Below, piece by piece: positions 4,779 through 5,923 of a stretch of 5,923 bases of DNA (its first letter is position 1; the number at the start of each line of letters is the position of its first letter). Under the pieces are notes generated by a model. The model searched no databases and was not told where the DNA came from. It saw only the letters and a program-made list of their open reading frames with translations. The position numbers were made by a program, and so were the translations under genes. The stretch is taken from contig JAUTXA010000039.1 in assembly GCA_030838265.1 (NCBI GenBank), forward strand, positions 1 through 5,923. The letters are read 5' to 3'. This DNA is from Actinomycetota bacterium. Lineage in GTDB: Bacteria > Actinomycetota > Acidimicrobiia > Acidimicrobiales > BP-101.

Positions 4779-5306
4779 TCAGGCCGACAGCGACGATTCG
4801 GCCAGGACGTGCTCGGGAATGTGCAGGTACTGCTCCCAGTCGGAGCGCACCGTGCCGGTGGCAGCCAGGATCCAGATCCGCTCGCGCGGGATGCGGGGCG
4901 GGCGACGCAACGCCATGTTGGTCTCGTGGAGGAGATGATCCTCCTTGCGAGAGTTGCAGCGCCGGCAGGCGGCAACCACGTTGTCCCACGAGTGGGTGCC
5001 GCCCCGACTCCGCGGCACCACGTGGTCGATGTTCTCGGCCGACGCCCCGCAGTACTGGCATCGGTGGCCGTCGCGAGCGAACACGGCCCGACGGTTGAGA
5101 GCAACGCGCGTCTGGAACGGAACCCGCACGTAGTGCGAGAGCCGCACCACCGATGGCTCGGGAAAAGCACTGCGCTCGGAGCGGAAGACCTGCTCGGTCT
5201 GATGCACGAGCTCGGCCTTGGTCGACAGCACCAGCATCAGGGCTCGGCGACTGGGGACAACACAGAGCGGCTCGAAGCTCGCGTTGAGTACCAGCGCTCT
5301 GGACAC
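4779..5306 (-). CDS. HNH endonuclease-family protein
   Basis: This 175-residue protein belongs to the conserved actinobacterial and cyanobacterial HNH family whose N-terminus reads VLNASFEPLCVV (6-17), followed by a helix-rich region ending in VRLSHYVRVPF (54-64). The nuclease core is complete: zinc-binding CQYCG (C83, C86) and CRRCN (C114, C117), with the active site IDHVVPRSRGGTHSWDNVVAACRRCN (93-118) giving D94-H95, N109 and N118. A C-terminal region with RRPPRIPRERIW follows. HNH enzymes cleave DNA by a ββα-metal mechanism, but the biological role of this widespread family is not settled, and no restriction methylase or phage gene is nearby. The GTG at 5306 gives the usual family N-terminus, though its Shine-Dalgarno is poor. 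It lies 51 bp downstream of the small Trp-rich gene and 37 bp upstream of the lipoate-ligase-like gene, so co-transcription is likely. Confidence 0.92.
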   Translation of the reverse strand: MSRALVLNASFEPLCVVPSRRALMLVLSTKAELVHQTEQVFRSERSAFPEPSVVRLSHYVRVPFQTRVALNRRAVFARDGHRCQYCGASAENIDHVVPRSRGGTHSWDNVVAACRRCNSRKEDHLLHETNMALRRPPRIPRERIWILAATGTVRSDWEQYLHIPEHVLAESSLSA

Positions 5307-5357
5307 GGGGACCCGCCCCTATCCCCGCGGTCCTGGTGGTACGTGCATCAGCGAAGG

Positions 5358-5588
5358 CTACCGCAGGGCCTGTCGAAACCGGCGACACCATTCCAAGTAG
5401 GCCACGACGTCACCGGGCTCGGCGGCGTGGTCGGGATCGCCATACATCGTCTGCAAGCGGAACCGGTAGTAGTCGCGATCGGGCAGCGGCAGGAAGGGAC
5501 GTTGGCGCCACCACCCGCGCCGGGCCAAGGCGAATAGCTGCACGACACCGACGGCCCACAGCCGCGGCCGGACGGCGACCGCCGTCAC
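5358..5588 (-). CDS. Small Trp-rich conserved protein of unknown function
   Basis: From the GTG at 5588 this is a 76-residue, basic protein. Its core is RPRLWAVGVVQLFALARRGWWRQRPFLPLPDRDYYRFRLQTMYGD, then an acidic linker and DVVAYLEWCRRFRQAL. The pattern of an LW near the N-terminus, a WW pair (26-27), PFLPLP (31-36) and FR...YG resembles short uncharacterised actinobacterial proteins I recall, but I cannot name a family. The short hydrophobic run AVGVVQLFAL is too short and too near Arg residues to call a membrane helix with confidence. GTG at 5627 would add 13 residues and overlap the end of the acyl-CoA dehydrogenase gene by 25 bp; neither start has a clear Shine-Dalgarno. With the 5588 start the gap to that gene is 14 bp, so translational coupling is plausible. 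Confidence 0.7.
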   Translation of the reverse strand: MTAVAVRPRLWAVGVVQLFALARRGWWRQRPFLPLPDRDYYRFRLQTMYGDPDHAAEPGDVVAYLEWCRRFRQALR

Positions 5589-5602
5589 CGCGGCTGGGGT
5601 GA

Positions 5603-5923
5603 TCAGCGCTTGCTGGACTCGTTCCACGCGCCGGCGTCGGCGCGCGGCTCCTTGGGCAGGCCGAGGACGAGCTCGCCGATGATGTTGCGCTGGACCTGCG
5701 ACGTGCCCGCGTAGATGGTGCCGGCGCGCGCGTTGAGGAAGGTGCCGGCCCACGACGCCGTCGAGTTGGGGGCGCCGGGATCGTCGGTCTGGAAGGCCGA
5801 CGCCGGCGGACGCCCGGTGGGGACGAGGCCGTCGAGGCCGATGATGTCCATGGCCAGCTCGGTCGACTGGCGGTGGTATTCGCTCCAGTAGAGCTTGCTG
5901 ATCGAGGCCTCGGGCCCGGGGTG
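5603..5923 (-). CDS. Acyl-CoA dehydrogenase, C-terminal part (5' end outside window)
   Basis: The 106 visible residues are the C-terminal helical domain of an acyl-CoA dehydrogenase, an FAD enzyme that makes the α,β-double bond in acyl-CoA substrates during fatty-acid or sterol side-chain breakdown. Evidence is GPEASISKLYWSEYHRQSTELAMDIIG (3-29) and the terminal AGTIYAGTSQVQRNIIGELVLGLPKEP motif (about 67-93), which in this superfamily lies at the FAD-binding dimer contact. The catalytic Glu is not identifiable in this part, so chain-length class and substrate cannot be given. The gene is the most upstream member of the minus-strand run in the window, and the next gene starts 14 bp beyond its stop. 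Nothing suggests truncation other than the window edge. Confidence 0.93.
   Translation of the reverse strand, partial: HPGPEASISKLYWSEYHRQSTELAMDIIGLDGLVPTGRPPASAFQTDDPGAPNSTASWAGTFLNARAGTIYAGTSQVQRNIIGELVLGLPKEPRADAGAWNESSKR

Noticed and set aside
4779..5306. Restriction-modification, homing or defence locus around the HNH protein
   Set aside because: No methylase, intron, intein or other defence gene is visible, and the family is a widespread housekeeping-type HNH protein.
4245..5537. A 430-codon plus-strand open frame
   Set aside because: It is antisense to the lipoate-ligase-like and HNH genes, both supported by conserved active-site motifs.

Overview
The window is very GC-rich, uses GTG as well as ATG starts, and is densely coding on both strands. 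Together with an actinobacterial-type mraZ-rsmH pair, an actinobacterial-style HNH protein, a short LplA-like protein and a Clp N-domain protein without an ATPase, this suggests a high-GC actinobacterium, possibly of the class Acidimicrobiia. The class-level guess is an inference from protein style; there is no rRNA here to settle it.

Left part (1-1667, minus strand): the beginning of a division and cell-wall (dcw) cluster. mraZ is followed by rsmH, which runs off the left edge. mraZ has a well-formed promoter overlapped by GTGG repeats at roughly helical spacing, the expected layout for MraZ autoregulation. A 161-bp leader separates mraZ from rsmH.

Middle part (1707-3849): a small SnoaL/NTF2-like protein (plus strand) converges on a 400-residue minus-strand protein. 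That protein carries three Clp N-domain repeats and a C-terminal LuxR-like helix-turn-helix, but no AAA+ ATPase. It shares a 76-bp divergent control region, rich in TGACA/TGTCA inverted repeats, with a plus-strand HTH/coiled-coil regulator that appears to be leaderless. The two look like a divergent regulatory pair and are the most unusual part of the window.

A convergent gap (3850-4030) holds a 9-bp tandem repeat and a 42-bp imperfect palindrome.

Right part (4031-5923, minus strand): a likely co-directional run reads acyl-CoA dehydrogenase (3' end only), a small Trp-rich uncharacterised protein, an HNH endonuclease-family protein, then a lipoate-protein-ligase-like protein. Spacings are 14, 51 and 37 bp. 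No rRNA, tRNA, CRISPR array, transposase or phage gene was seen. The window is mostly chromosomal core with a few points worth checking, and I do not see a clear new defence or mobile system.
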